Assembly (NCBI GenBank): GCA_003535775.1
Contig: DPYO01000246.1
Coordinates: 5,667-19,020, forward strand
Length of the DNA stretch: 13,354 bases
Reading direction: 5' to 3'
Source of the DNA: Fidelibacterota bacterium
GTDB lineage: Bacteria > Fidelibacterota > Marinisomatia > Marinisomatales > UBA8229
Part shown: piece after piece, positions 1-9,335 of the stretch
Numbering within the stretch: the stretch's first letter is position 1
Layout: each line of letters begins with the position of its first letter
The notes under the pieces: model-generated
Databases searched by the model: none
Seen by the model: only the letters and a program-made list of their open reading frames with translations
What the model was told of the DNA's origin: nothing
Made by a program: the position numbers and the translations under genes

Positions 1-1488
1 AAATTTCACCCAGAATATTGGGTTAAGACCTATAAGCATTGGATGGAAAATATCAAAGATTGGTGCATCAGCCGTCAATTATGGTGGGGACACCAGATAC
101 CGGTTTGGTATCATAAGGAAGACCCACAAAAAATGCATGTGTCTATTGAAGAACCAGATGATCCTGAAAATTGGTATAGAGAACCAGATGTATTGGATAC
201 ATGGGCCAGTTCGTGGTTGTGGCCTTTGGCGGTTCACGATTGGCCAGAAGAAAGTGCCGATCTGGATTATTTTTATCCCACAGATGTCCTGGTGACAGGG
301 CCTGATATTATTTTCTTTTGGGTAGCACGAATGATCATTGCCGGTTATGAATTCAAAAGCGATCTGCCATTTAAAGATGTGTATTTCACATCGATTCTCA
401 GAGATGAAACCGGACAAAAATTCAGCAAATCATTGGGTAATTCACCAGACCCATTTGAACTTTTTAATGAATATGGCACTGATGCCGTTCGTTTTGGGAC
501 TATGCTCATGTCGCCCCAAGGTTTGGATGTTTTGTTTTCATCGAACAGACTTGAAGTGGGACGTAATTTTATGAACAAATTATGGAACGCCTCCCGTTTT
601 GTGCTTATGAATATGAAGGATGGCCAGACTCTGGACATTAATTTTGAAAAAGAAAATTTAGATCTGCCAGAACAATGGATATTGAGCAAAACGCAGAAGT
701 CCATTCAAGCCTATAACCGTCAATTGGAAAGATTCCATTTTAATGAAGCGGCAAAAGTGCTTTATGATTTTACATGGAATGATTTTTGTGACTGGTACAT
801 TGAAATTGCTAAAATACACCTTCGTGAGAAGGATTCTCAAAAAGGAGATGTTGTCCGGGGAGTTATCGTTCATGTTTTAAAAACAATTTTGGCACTTTTA
901 CATCCATATTCTCCGTTTATTACGGAAGAACTTTGGAGCCAATTTAAAGCCGAAAAAGATTTAGAGCTCATTGTTTCACCTTGGCCAGACTACCATCCGG
1001 AACTGGTAGACAGTAAAGCTGAAAAGACAATGGGGTTTCTTCAGGATATTATTATTGCTGTACGAACTATCCGAGGCCAAATGAATGTTCCTCCGGGTAA
1101 AAAAGCTGATATGGTGGTTCGGATGCATGGGGACTCAAAATTTGTTCTTGAAAAATATGATGATGTAATAAAAAGTTTATGTGGGATCAGAGAAATTTCA
1201 GTTGGAGAGTTTTTAGATAAACCCCCGCATTCTGCTGTGGCAGTTATAAGGGATATGGAAATTTTTCTCCCCCTTGAGGGATTAATAGATGTTGCCTTAG
1301 AACAGGAAAGATTAGAGAAAAGGGAAGCAGATCTTAAGGTCTATATATCCAATATACAGAAAAAGTTATCAAAAAGAGATTTTTTAAGTCGTGCACCTAA
1401 AAAAGTAGTAGAAAGAGAGGAAAAAAAATTGATAGAAATGAATAACGAGCTTAAAATGTTGACCATAAATTTGGAGATATTGCAATGA
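1..1488 (+). CDS. valS: Valyl-tRNA synthetase, C-terminal part (5' end outside window)
   Basis: This class I aminoacyl-tRNA synthetase charges tRNA-Val with valine in the cytoplasm. The reading frame is open from base 1, so the gene starts upstream and only about 495 codons of a usual 870-950 are present. Visible parts, in order, are the catalytic-domain signature DWCISRQLWWGHQIP (from about base 58), the segment DVLDTWASSWLWP, the KMSKS loop as KFSKS at bases 418-432 followed by LGNSPDP, the helical anticodon-binding domain (roughly bases 660-1130), and a charged C-terminal coiled-coil arm (roughly bases 1280-1480) typical of ValRS. The insert between WWGHQIP and DVLDTW has no cysteines, so it lacks the zinc site seen in many ValRS; this resembles Bacteroidota-type enzymes. 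The editing domain would lie outside the window. The stop codon overlaps the next start (ATGA). Identification is secure from the motif order. Confidence 0.97.
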   Translation, partial: KFHPEYWVKTYKHWMENIKDWCISRQLWWGHQIPVWYHKEDPQKMHVSIEEPDDPENWYREPDVLDTWASSWLWPLAVHDWPEESADLDYFYPTDVLVTGPDIIFFWVARMIIAGYEFKSDLPFKDVYFTSILRDETGQKFSKSLGNSPDPFELFNEYGTDAVRFGTMLMSPQGLDVLFSSNRLEVGRNFMNKLWNASRFVLMNMKDGQTLDINFEKENLDLPEQWILSKTQKSIQAYNRQLERFHFNEAAKVLYDFTWNDFCDWYIEIAKIHLREKDSQKGDVVRGVIVHVLKTILALLHPYSPFITEELWSQFKAEKDLELIVSPWPDYHPELVDSKAEKTMGFLQDIIIAVRTIRGQMNVPPGKKADMVVRMHGDSKFVLEKYDDVIKSLCGIREISVGEFLDKPPHSAVAVIRDMEIFLPLEGLIDVALEQERLEKREADLKVYISNIQKKLSKRDFLSRAPKKVVEREEKKLIEMNNELKMLTINLEILQ

Positions 1489-2837
1489 GAAAGAGTATGT
1501 GCCTTTTAATGTTTTCTCTTTTGCTTGGACAAGCTGACCAAGCAATCATGACTTTATATAAAGACGGATTTGCCCTTGTAAAACAACCGGTAAACTGGCC
1601 TAATGTACCTGCAGGTGTCAGTACTATAGAGTATAACCAGCTTCCCTCTAGGTTATTTATGGATTCTCCATTTCTTACATTACAGGATGAGATTGTTGTC
1701 CGATGGCAGAGAATTAATTCAAATATCTTTTCTGGAGAGAAGTTTTTTTCCAGGAAACTTGGTAAATATGTTGAAATAAAAATTTCAGGAGGAAAAACTT
1801 ATGAGGGGATCCTTTTGGAATACAACAATGCCAAGGTAACACTTCAGGGAAAATCAGAGGTTTTGTCTATTCCCAGAGATAAAATCGAGTTAATTTTTAC
1901 TGAAGATAGGGTAGAAAATCCCCAGTTCAAACCTACCCTGATTTGGGAAATTAATTTGGAAAAACCAATGCAGGTTCAAGGCGAATTAATTTATTTAAGC
2001 GCTGGATTTGATTGGAATGCAGTCTATCGTTTGGTTATGAATAGTAAGGATAACCAGGCAAATTTAGTTCCGGAAGCAATCATATCGAATCGAAGCGACG
2101 TGGATTTTAGCGATTTAACGCTGCAGCTTGTTGAAGGAGAACTTCATCGTGCCGGCCAAAAGAAGATTAGCTCTGGAAGTCAACAGTTCTCTCGGGCCCA
2201 ATCCAGTAGAGTAGCAAGTAGCTCAGTCTCTGCAGACCGAAAATCTCTTGGGGACTATCATATCTATGCCTTATCGGAGGTTTTAAATTTTATGAGAGAC
2301 GATAATATTACAGTTCAACTCTACAATCCGCGGGTGATAAATTATGAGAAAACATATATTTTTGAAAACAAGGAACGAAGCCAGCGGGAAGAACCTTTGG
2401 TTGTTGAACTAAAAATTATTAATTCTAAAAAAAACGGTCTTGGCATTCCTTTGCCAGCTGGAAAGGTAGAAATGTATTTGATATCAAAGGGAGGATCGCT
2501 TGAATTTTCAGGTGAAGATTATTTGGTACAAACTCCAAAGGAGGGTACAGTTTTACTCACTGCTGGTCGGGCTTTTGATATAACTGGAAAACGAACAATT
2601 CTGAATTATGACCGCCAGAGAAATAGTGAAGAAGCCTCCATTCAAATCCAGATAAAAAATATTCATGATGGAAATATCCAAGTGCGGGTTGTCGAACATA
2701 TTTCTGGTGATTGGGTAATACGAGATGCCTCAAGTATGTATACCAAAGAAGATGCTACAACGATTTATTTTCCTCTGAACATCGATGCCGAAGACAATAA
2801 AATTATAACCTATACCTACCGTAAAGAGTGGAAATAA
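1485..2837 (+). CDS. DUF4139-type exported protein
   Basis: A 450-residue protein of unknown function resembling the DUF4139 family. The first 20 or so residues (MRKSMCLLMFSLLLG) look like a signal peptide, so it is probably periplasmic or outer-membrane associated; the cysteine at residue 6 is too early for a lipobox. Residues about 97-142 form a short beta-rich Sm-like unit (EIKISGGKTYEGILLEYNN), as often precedes this domain. From about residue 150 the DUF4139 pattern follows: GFDWNAVYRLV, then alternating beta strands, ending YTYRKEW. The start is supported by GGAG at 1473-1476, eight bases before the ATG, and by overlap with the valS stop. Translational coupling to valS is inferred from the overlap. 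Family assignment rests on overall pattern, not a search, and no biochemical role is claimed. Confidence 0.75.
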   Translation: MRKSMCLLMFSLLLGQADQAIMTLYKDGFALVKQPVNWPNVPAGVSTIEYNQLPSRLFMDSPFLTLQDEIVVRWQRINSNIFSGEKFFSRKLGKYVEIKISGGKTYEGILLEYNNAKVTLQGKSEVLSIPRDKIELIFTEDRVENPQFKPTLIWEINLEKPMQVQGELIYLSAGFDWNAVYRLVMNSKDNQANLVPEAIISNRSDVDFSDLTLQLVEGELHRAGQKKISSGSQQFSRAQSSRVASSSVSADRKSLGDYHIYALSEVLNFMRDDNITVQLYNPRVINYEKTYIFENKERSQREEPLVVELKIINSKKNGLGIPLPAGKVEMYLISKGGSLEFSGEDYLVQTPKEGTVLLTAGRAFDITGKRTILNYDRQRNSEEASIQIQIKNIHDGNIQVRVVEHISGDWVIRDASSMYTKEDATTIYFPLNIDAEDNKIITYTYRKEWK

Positions 2838-2949
2838 TACCTATAATTGACTAGTATGTTTTTTAGTTGTTGTCTGGATAATGTGTTTGTAGTTAGCACA
2901 ATTCATATCCAACGGATCTGAATTATTTTTTTGTACTCTTTCTATGTAA

Positions 2950-5031
2950 ATGACTGAAATCAATTTCTCTACATCCCTGCAATATATAAAAAATGTTGGG
3001 CCTACAAGGGCAAAGGTTTTATCTGAGATAGGCCTGGAGTGCTCGGAAGACTTACTGTATTATTTCCCCCGCCGTCACTTAGATAGAACCACAGTCACAG
3101 CTATCAGTTTACTTAAAAAAGATATGGTTACTACAATTGTAGGGAAAGTGGAGACTTGTGGAGAAAGAAAAACCAGGAAAGGAAAATTATTTCAAGCTGT
3201 TTTATCCGACGGGACAGGCTTTTTGACCCTCCTCTGGTTTAATGGTGTTCCATATATAAAAAAATCAATTAAAATTGGAGATCAGTTTGCTGTTCATGGA
3301 AAAATTGAATTTTATAACGGATTACAGATTGTGCATCCAGAATATGATAAATTAAATATAGACGATGATCCCCTGAACACCGGTTCTGTCATTCCTCTGT
3401 ATCCGCTTACGCAAGAACTGCAAAAGGCTGGAATTGAAAATCGTTTTTTTAGAAAGATAATCCGGAGAATGTTAAAGGAAATCAATAATATTCCGGATTT
3501 CTTCCCCCTTAAATTTTTACAGAAGCACAAATTAGTTAGTAGATATGAAGCACTTCATTGGATCCACTTTGCTGACAAAGAAAAAGATGTGAAAAGAGCT
3601 ATTTACCGATTGAAATTTGATGAGCACTTTTTTCTCCAGTTGCTGATGGCACTAAAGAAGGAATCCAATTCTCGTGTTGGAACAAAACCATTGAATAAAA
3701 CAGGACCGCATATAAAACTGATTTACGATCAATTGAATTTTGAGTTGACAGATGCCCAGAACCGGGTATTAAAAGAAATAAGAACGGATTTAGGAAAACC
3801 CATTACAATGAATCGACTACTTCAGGGTGATGTAGGGTCGGGGAAAACTATTGTTGCTGTGTTGGCAGCGGCGATTGCAATAGGGAATAATGTTCAGATT
3901 GCGGTGATGGCTCCAACGGAAATCCTGGTTCGCCAGCATTATGAATCCTTCAAAAAATTTTCTGAAATAGGGAAAATCACTTGTGCCATTCTTGTAGGAA
4001 ACACAAAAGAGGGTGAACGAAAAAAAGTAATAGATGCTTTAAAAACAGGTCGAATTGATTTAATTGTAGGAACCCATGCTCTCATTCAGAAAGATATAGA
4101 ATTTAAAAACTTGGGGCTTGTCATTGTTGATGAACAGCACCGTTTTGGTGTTGTCCAGCGGGGTGATTTGGTTGAAAAAGGATTGAATCCCCATTTTCTT
4201 GCCATGACAGCGACACCAATTCCACGTACACTTGCAGTCACCTATCATGGTGACATGGACTTGTCTATTATTGATGAATTACCCAAACACCGCAAACCGG
4301 TCATTACAAAAAAGATTGGCCCTGAACGGTTAAAAAATGTATATAATTTTATGAATAATGAAGTATCCAAAGGGAGACAGTGTATGATTGTATATCCTTT
4401 GGTAGAAGAAACAGAAAAATCAGATTTAGCGGCAGCTGTGGAAGCATATGAAACGCTATCTCGCACCGCATTTACAAATGTGAACGTTGGATTAATCCAT
4501 GGCAGAATGAAAAAAGAAGAAAAAGATAATATAATGAACGAGTTTTCAGATAATAGAATCCAGATACTGGTTTCAACTACTGTTATAGAGGTAGGAATCG
4601 ATGTCCCTAATGCTACAGTTATGTTAGTGGAACATGCAGATCGTTTTGGGCTAATCCAGCTTCATCAGCTCCGTGGACGAGTTGGGCGTGGAAGTGAAAA
4701 AAGCTACTGTATTTTTGTTCAGAGGGATATTACTGAAAATAGCAGAAAGAGGTTGGACATTATGGAAAGAACAAATGATGGATTTGTTATTTCGGATGAA
4801 GATTTAAAATTACGTGGGCCGGGCGAATTTTTTGGAATAAGGCAAAGCGGATTCTTTAAATATAAAATCGCTGATTTGGTTATGGATGGTCCTATCATTA
4901 AATCGGCACGAAAAGCAGCTTTTAATATGGTTGCAAAAGATCCGCATCTGCGGAATCGGTCTTTTATTGAATTGCGCCGTCATTTCCTGAAAAAATACCA
5001 GCATATGCTCGATTTTGTGAATATTAGCTAG
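2950..5031 (+). CDS. recG: ATP-dependent DNA helicase RecG
   Basis: RecG is a superfamily 2 translocase that remodels stalled replication forks and branch-migrates Holliday junctions. The 693 residues match the usual family length. An N-terminal wedge/OB-fold region (about residues 60-135, including SDGTGFLTLLWFNG) is followed by two helicase lobes: Walker A GDVGSGKT at 293-300, DEQH box at 394-397, TATPIPRT at 420-427, and motif VI QLRGRVGRG from 573. The C-terminal region contains the RecG-typical stretch LRGPGEFFGIRQSG. An in-frame TAA immediately precedes the ATG, so this is the earliest possible start. No Shine-Dalgarno sequence is visible upstream. It sits 112 bases after the DUF4139 gene and 283 bases before the next gene, so it may be its own transcription unit. 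All key motifs appear intact. Confidence 0.97.
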   Translation: MTEINFSTSLQYIKNVGPTRAKVLSEIGLECSEDLLYYFPRRHLDRTTVTAISLLKKDMVTTIVGKVETCGERKTRKGKLFQAVLSDGTGFLTLLWFNGVPYIKKSIKIGDQFAVHGKIEFYNGLQIVHPEYDKLNIDDDPLNTGSVIPLYPLTQELQKAGIENRFFRKIIRRMLKEINNIPDFFPLKFLQKHKLVSRYEALHWIHFADKEKDVKRAIYRLKFDEHFFLQLLMALKKESNSRVGTKPLNKTGPHIKLIYDQLNFELTDAQNRVLKEIRTDLGKPITMNRLLQGDVGSGKTIVAVLAAAIAIGNNVQIAVMAPTEILVRQHYESFKKFSEIGKITCAILVGNTKEGERKKVIDALKTGRIDLIVGTHALIQKDIEFKNLGLVIVDEQHRFGVVQRGDLVEKGLNPHFLAMTATPIPRTLAVTYHGDMDLSIIDELPKHRKPVITKKIGPERLKNVYNFMNNEVSKGRQCMIVYPLVEETEKSDLAAAVEAYETLSRTAFTNVNVGLIHGRMKKEEKDNIMNEFSDNRIQILVSTTVIEVGIDVPNATVMLVEHADRFGLIQLHQLRGRVGRGSEKSYCIFVQRDITENSRKRLDIMERTNDGFVISDEDLKLRGPGEFFGIRQSGFFKYKIADLVMDGPIIKSARKAAFNMVAKDPHLRNRSFIELRRHFLKKYQHMLDFVNIS

Positions 5032-5314
5032 TTAGAAGAAGATTGTATTAAGTTTTCGCTCCTTCAATTTTATTTAGCCTATATTCCACTCCTTATTCAG
5101 ACAAAGATATTATATTTATTTCTGATGGAACATAAGGTGTGATTCAACGTAGGTTTTTGAAGATAAAATAAAGAGTATGATATGACTTTTGGACATCAAA
5201 TATTAGCTGAAATGTATTGTAAAATACCATATTTTTTGTTCTTCATAATTTTGTGAATACTATATAATAAATATTTAACCTAGAGCATTAACGATCAATT
5301 CAAGAAATAACCGT
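5032..5314. other. AT-rich intergenic gap between recG and the DUF2723 gene
   Basis: This 283-base gap is strongly AT-rich and holds no convincing gene, tRNA or repeat. Near its end TATAAT occurs at 5263-5268, about 47 bases before the TTG start of the next gene, but no good -35 hexamer lies 16-18 bases upstream of it. TAATTTTG at 5246-5253 fits the Bacteroidota -7 pattern TAnnTTTG, but no TTG lies 17-23 bases upstream. A promoter for the DUF2723 gene is therefore likely somewhere here but is not pinned down. No hairpin-plus-U-tract terminator is evident after recG. Confidence 0.5.
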
Positions 5315-8230
5315 TTGAACCGTATAATAGCAGGAATCATTTTTCTTGTTTCGTTCCTTGTATATTATGATACGATGGCACCTACGGTCTCTTTTTGGGA
5401 CTGTGGCGAATTCATTGCTACATCTTATACCCTCGGCGTACCTCATCCGCCTGGCAGCCCCCTTTTTCTGATTATTGGACGGGTATTTTCCATGATCCCA
5501 TTCAGTCCGGATATTGCATTCCGCGTGAACTTGATTTCTGTTTTTGTCAGTGCATTAGCAGTCATGCTGCTTTATCTAATTATAGTGAAGGTAATAGCGC
5601 ACTGGCGCGGGGGCATCAAAGAGAACTCGGATGTGATTATTGCTTTTGGAGGAGCCTTGGTAGGAGCACTTACTTTCGCTTTTACGGATAGTCACTGGTT
5701 TAATGCTGTGGAAGCTGAAGTTTATTCTATGAGCACTTTTTTTACCGCTATTGTTGTGTGGTTGATTCTTCACTGGTCAGAAAGAGCTGAAGAGAAAGGT
5801 AATGAACGATATATCCTTATCATCGCGTATATGATTGGGCTTGCAATTGGAATACATTTATTAAATCTGCTGGCATTACCTTTTATTGCTCTCATTATCT
5901 ATTTCCGGAAGCAGTCTTTTGAATGGAAATCATTTTTAATCACGATTGGGATTACGGGAGTTACGTTTGTTATTATCCACAATGGAGTCATTAAAGGACT
6001 TCCAAAACTGGCAAGTGAGATAGGAGTTTTTGGTGTTGTGGTAGCAGTTCTGATTGTGTTTGGTATCATGATTTGGTCTATTGTGAATAAACAGCAATTA
6101 CTTTCAATTGTTTTTACTTCGATGGTCTTGATCTTGATTGGATATTCCAGTTACACAATTATTTTTATTAGATCCGGACAGGATCCTGTTATTGATGAAA
6201 ATGATCCTGAAACCGTTACCGCTGCGGTTTCATATATGGAGAGAGAACAGTATGGCAAGGTGGGACGATTCCCAAGAAGATATAAAGGAATACCGGCGCA
6301 ACATGAGGTTGTAGGAGCCCCTGCTAATGGGCAGAAATACAGTTTATCTCAAAAACGGAAGTACATGTTTTATAATGTTTCGAAACAGTGGGATTTTTTC
6401 TGGAATTACCAGGTTAAAAAAATGTACTGGAGATATTTTCTATGGCAGTTTGCAGGCAGAGGAAATTCAACGGAACCGGGAGTAACAGCATTTGGAGCAA
6501 ATAATAGACAGGATGGAGTTGATTGGTCACAATTCGGCCTCCCTTTAGCGTTTATCCTTGGGTTGGCTGGTATGATTTATCATTTCTACAGGGATGAAAA
6601 AGAGGCATTCTCAATGATGACCCTGTTTTTTCTTACAGGCCTTGCTGTAATAATTTATCTAAACCAAGACAATCCACAGCCTCGAGAAAGAGACTATTCC
6701 TATGTGGGGAGTTTTTTGGCTTTTTCTGTCTGGATTGGAGTTGGTGCAGCAGCAATCATCGAAAATATTATCAAAAAAATAAAAACAGAGAACATAGGAC
6801 ATCGCCTGGGCATAGCTGTTATTTTATTGCAAGTTATTCTTATTCCGTTTGCCATGGTACGTGCGAATTATCATGAACATGATCGAAGCGGGAATTATGT
6901 TGCTTGGGATATGAGTTATAATATGCTTCAATCATGTGAGCCTCATGGTATTATTTTTACGAACGGTGACAATGACACATTTCCCTTATGGTATTTGCAG
7001 GAAGTAGAAGGTATGCGAAAGGATGTAACTGTTGCCAACCTGAGCCTTTTGAATACACCATGGTATATCAGGCAACTTCGGGATTCACGCCCAAAAGGAG
7101 AAAGGTTTATCAATTTGACTGATGACCAGATTCTAGGTTTAACATCAGGCCTGACGCCCTGGAAAACTCAGAAAATACAGATTGCTGTGGAGGGTGATCC
7201 CCAAAATGAAGATGGATATATTGAATGGGTATTGAAACCGACGTTTGCAAACCAAGCACTGAAAGTTCAAGATATGATGATTTTACGAATCATCAACGAT
7301 ACAAAATGGAAATATCCAATATATTTTGCTGTGACTGTATCGCCAACGAATAAAATTGGTTTAGACAAATATTTGGATATGGAAGGATTGACTTTTCGAC
7401 TTCAAAGTCATAAAGTGGATGCTATAAATCCGGGGAAAATGCAGGATTATTTGATGACAGAATTGGGTGACAGTACATGGTCAACAAATTTCTCCCAGTC
7501 ATCACTTCTGAAAGTTGATAGTGGTCAAAATAAATCATTTTGGTCAAAGGATTATCAACCGGGATATCTTTTCAGAAATCTTGGAAATGAGAATGTTCAT
7601 TACAATCCTCAAATCATAAGATTACTCCAGAATTATCGAAGTGCCTATATGCAGTTGGCTGTTCACTATTTCTTTGATTACCAAAGATTAAACCGCAAAG
7701 AGGATGCAGACCCAGGGGAGGTTGAAATGCTCAGGTTGAGGGTGAAGGAAACCCTGGATCAGATGGAAAAGAATCTCCCGGAAAGAACCATAGCGATCGA
7801 ATCGAAAGATTTATATTTTCAGATAGGCCAAATATACAGTGAGATTGGTGAAAAAGTGAGGCTCAGGCACATTCTTGACAATCTGGAGTCCCGCAGAAAC
7901 CTATCTGTCCAAGACAGGATTCGATATGGTCAAACGTATATCCAGGACCTGGAGGATTATGAGAATGCCAAAAGGATATTTAAGGATTTATATGATTCCT
8001 ATCTTGAAATTGAAAATGCTGTAAAAAGTTCTGGACTGAAACGGACAGGGATAAACCAGAAAACATGGAATGAATGGCAGAAAAACTATGGAGATATTGT
8101 TTCCACCCTGGTTCTCACTTATCAGGAAATGAACATGAAAAGTGAAGCAGAGTTAGTTCTCACATCCTGGCTAGAAAGGAATCCTGGAGATATAAACGCA
8201 AAAAAGATGTTAGAGGATGTTCAAAAATAG
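5315..8230 (+). CDS. DUF2723 multi-membrane protein, probable GT-C type glycosyltransferase
   Basis: A 971-residue inner-membrane protein of the DUF2723 family, which is annotated as related to protein O-mannosyltransferases and is common in FCB-group bacteria. About 12-13 hydrophobic segments occupy roughly residues 3-290 and 405-515. The N-terminal signature APTVSFWDCGEFIATS (residues 22-37) supplies acidic D29 and E32 in the first loop, the position of the catalytic acids in GT-C enzymes. Further conserved-looking blocks are NQDNPQPRERDYSYVG (450-465) and NGDNDTFPLW (550-559). The C-terminal 180 residues look helical and TPR-like (GQIYSEIGEKVRLRHI, LVLTSWLERNPGDINAKK). The start is TTG: an in-frame stop lies at 5276-5278 and no ATG occurs before residue 21, which would remove the first membrane segment. 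No Shine-Dalgarno is seen. The glycosyltransferase gene 49 bases downstream suggests a shared role in surface or protein glycosylation; donor and acceptor are unknown. Confidence 0.85.
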   Translation: MNRIIAGIIFLVSFLVYYDTMAPTVSFWDCGEFIATSYTLGVPHPPGSPLFLIIGRVFSMIPFSPDIAFRVNLISVFVSALAVMLLYLIIVKVIAHWRGGIKENSDVIIAFGGALVGALTFAFTDSHWFNAVEAEVYSMSTFFTAIVVWLILHWSERAEEKGNERYILIIAYMIGLAIGIHLLNLLALPFIALIIYFRKQSFEWKSFLITIGITGVTFVIIHNGVIKGLPKLASEIGVFGVVVAVLIVFGIMIWSIVNKQQLLSIVFTSMVLILIGYSSYTIIFIRSGQDPVIDENDPETVTAAVSYMEREQYGKVGRFPRRYKGIPAQHEVVGAPANGQKYSLSQKRKYMFYNVSKQWDFFWNYQVKKMYWRYFLWQFAGRGNSTEPGVTAFGANNRQDGVDWSQFGLPLAFILGLAGMIYHFYRDEKEAFSMMTLFFLTGLAVIIYLNQDNPQPRERDYSYVGSFLAFSVWIGVGAAAIIENIIKKIKTENIGHRLGIAVILLQVILIPFAMVRANYHEHDRSGNYVAWDMSYNMLQSCEPHGIIFTNGDNDTFPLWYLQEVEGMRKDVTVANLSLLNTPWYIRQLRDSRPKGERFINLTDDQILGLTSGLTPWKTQKIQIAVEGDPQNEDGYIEWVLKPTFANQALKVQDMMILRIINDTKWKYPIYFAVTVSPTNKIGLDKYLDMEGLTFRLQSHKVDAINPGKMQDYLMTELGDSTWSTNFSQSSLLKVDSGQNKSFWSKDYQPGYLFRNLGNENVHYNPQIIRLLQNYRSAYMQLAVHYFFDYQRLNRKEDADPGEVEMLRLRVKETLDQMEKNLPERTIAIESKDLYFQIGQIYSEIGEKVRLRHILDNLESRRNLSVQDRIRYGQTYIQDLEDYENAKRIFKDLYDSYLEIENAVKSSGLKRTGINQKTWNEWQKNYGDIVSTLVLTYQEMNMKSEAELVLTSWLERNPGDINAKKMLEDVQK

Positions 8231-8279
8231 TGTCTTGATCTAATTTATTTCCTTCATAATCTTATTTGATACAAACCCA

Positions 8280-9335
8280 TTGTCTCATAAATCTTATCCC
8301 GCTGTTTCGGTTATTATTCCCCACTGGAATGGTATCGAGGTCCTGTCGGAGTGCCTGGATTCTCTGAAACAAACTACTTATCCTGCCCTTGAAATTATTG
8401 TAGTAGACAATGCCTCTACAGACGATAGTTCAGCTTGGATCAAAGAGCATCATCCGGATATTGTTTTGATTCAAAATGATAAGAATTATGGTTATGCTGG
8501 TGGGTGCAACAGAGGAGTTTCTCATGCAAAAGGAAGTTTTATTCTTTTTTTAAACAATGATACAATTATGGAACCTGGATGGATTGAACCCCTAGTAGAC
8601 CGGATGATGAGGAACAAGAAAATTGCAGCAGTCCAACCAAAGATTTTAAATTATTACCAGAGGAAAATATTTGATTACGCCGGCGGTTCGGGGGGACACT
8701 TGGATGTGTTCTGTTTCCCTTTTGCCCGTGGTCGTATTTTCCTTGAGCAGGAAGAAGATCAGGGACAGTATGACAACCCTGAACAAATCTTCTGGGCATC
8801 AGGCACTGCATTCATTGTTCAGAAGAAATTGTTTCGGGCAGCAGGAGAATTTGATGAAACCTTTTTTGCTCATATGGAAGAGATTGATTTGTGTTGGCGC
8901 TTTCAATTGATGGGATACGAGATTTGGGCAGAACCCCAATCGGTCGTTTTTCATAAAAATGCTGTAACCTTACCTATGAACAGCTATAAGAAATATTATC
9001 TTAATCACAAAAATTCGCTCTTAATGCTCTTGGGAAATTATTCATTACCTGTTGCCATGTATCTTTTTTCAATCCGTTTTGCGTTGGAGTGGGTAGCTTT
9101 TGGTTATGCTCTTTTTAAATTAGATTTTAAACATATGTTAGGAATTATTAATGCACAAGTGTGGCTTTTATTTCATCCTCATGTTATTTGGAAGAAACAT
9201 TTCAAGACAGGTTCTATTCGGGTAAAAAGGGATCGTTCGATTATGTCAAGGCTCTATAGGGGGAGCATAGTTTTGACACATTACATCAGGCGAAGAAATG
9301 TTTATTCCGAAATTTCCTCTAAACCTTTCGTATAG
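8280..9335 (+). CDS. Family 2 glycosyltransferase (rhamnosyltransferase-like)
   Basis: A 351-residue GT-A fold glycosyltransferase of the COG1216 type, which moves sugars from nucleotide donors onto lipid-linked or surface glycans at the cytoplasmic face of the membrane. Motifs in order: VSVIIPHWNG at 9-18, VDNASTDDSS from 42 (nucleotide binding), YGYAGGCNRG, the metal-binding-like NNDT at 92-95, ASGTAFIV, and MEEIDLCWR at 199-207, which holds the probable catalytic acids. The C-terminal third has hydrophobic stretches (about residues 252-278) that could anchor it to the membrane, followed by a basic tail. The start is TTG; an in-frame stop lies at 8241-8243 and the first in-frame ATG (residue 97) is inside the domain, so TTG is needed. 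It is probably co-transcribed with the DUF2723 gene. Its 3' end overlaps the convergent gene by 34 bases. The sugar cannot be told from sequence. Confidence 0.9.
   Translation: MSHKSYPAVSVIIPHWNGIEVLSECLDSLKQTTYPALEIIVVDNASTDDSSAWIKEHHPDIVLIQNDKNYGYAGGCNRGVSHAKGSFILFLNNDTIMEPGWIEPLVDRMMRNKKIAAVQPKILNYYQRKIFDYAGGSGGHLDVFCFPFARGRIFLEQEEDQGQYDNPEQIFWASGTAFIVQKKLFRAAGEFDETFFAHMEEIDLCWRFQLMGYEIWAEPQSVVFHKNAVTLPMNSYKKYYLNHKNSLLMLLGNYSLPVAMYLFSIRFALEWVAFGYALFKLDFKHMLGIINAQVWLLFHPHVIWKKHFKTGSIRVKRDRSIMSRLYRGSIVLTHYIRRRNVYSEISSKPFV

Noticed and set aside
345..704. Minus-strand open frame of 119 codons opposite valS
   Set aside because: It is antisense to the KMSKS region of ValRS, whose motifs are intact; the translated sequence has no recognisable features.
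2847..2882. Possible promoter for recG: TTGACT at 2847 and GATAAT at 2877
   Set aside because: The spacer is 24 bases, too long for a sigma-70 type promoter, and no better -10 element lies at 16-18 bases.
5182..5256. A 24-codon ATG-started open frame in the recG-DUF2723 gap, with a hydrophobic C-terminal half
   Set aside because: It is very short, in AT-rich DNA where hydrophobic codons are expected by chance, and has only a weak AAGAG upstream. There is no independent support for it as a gene.
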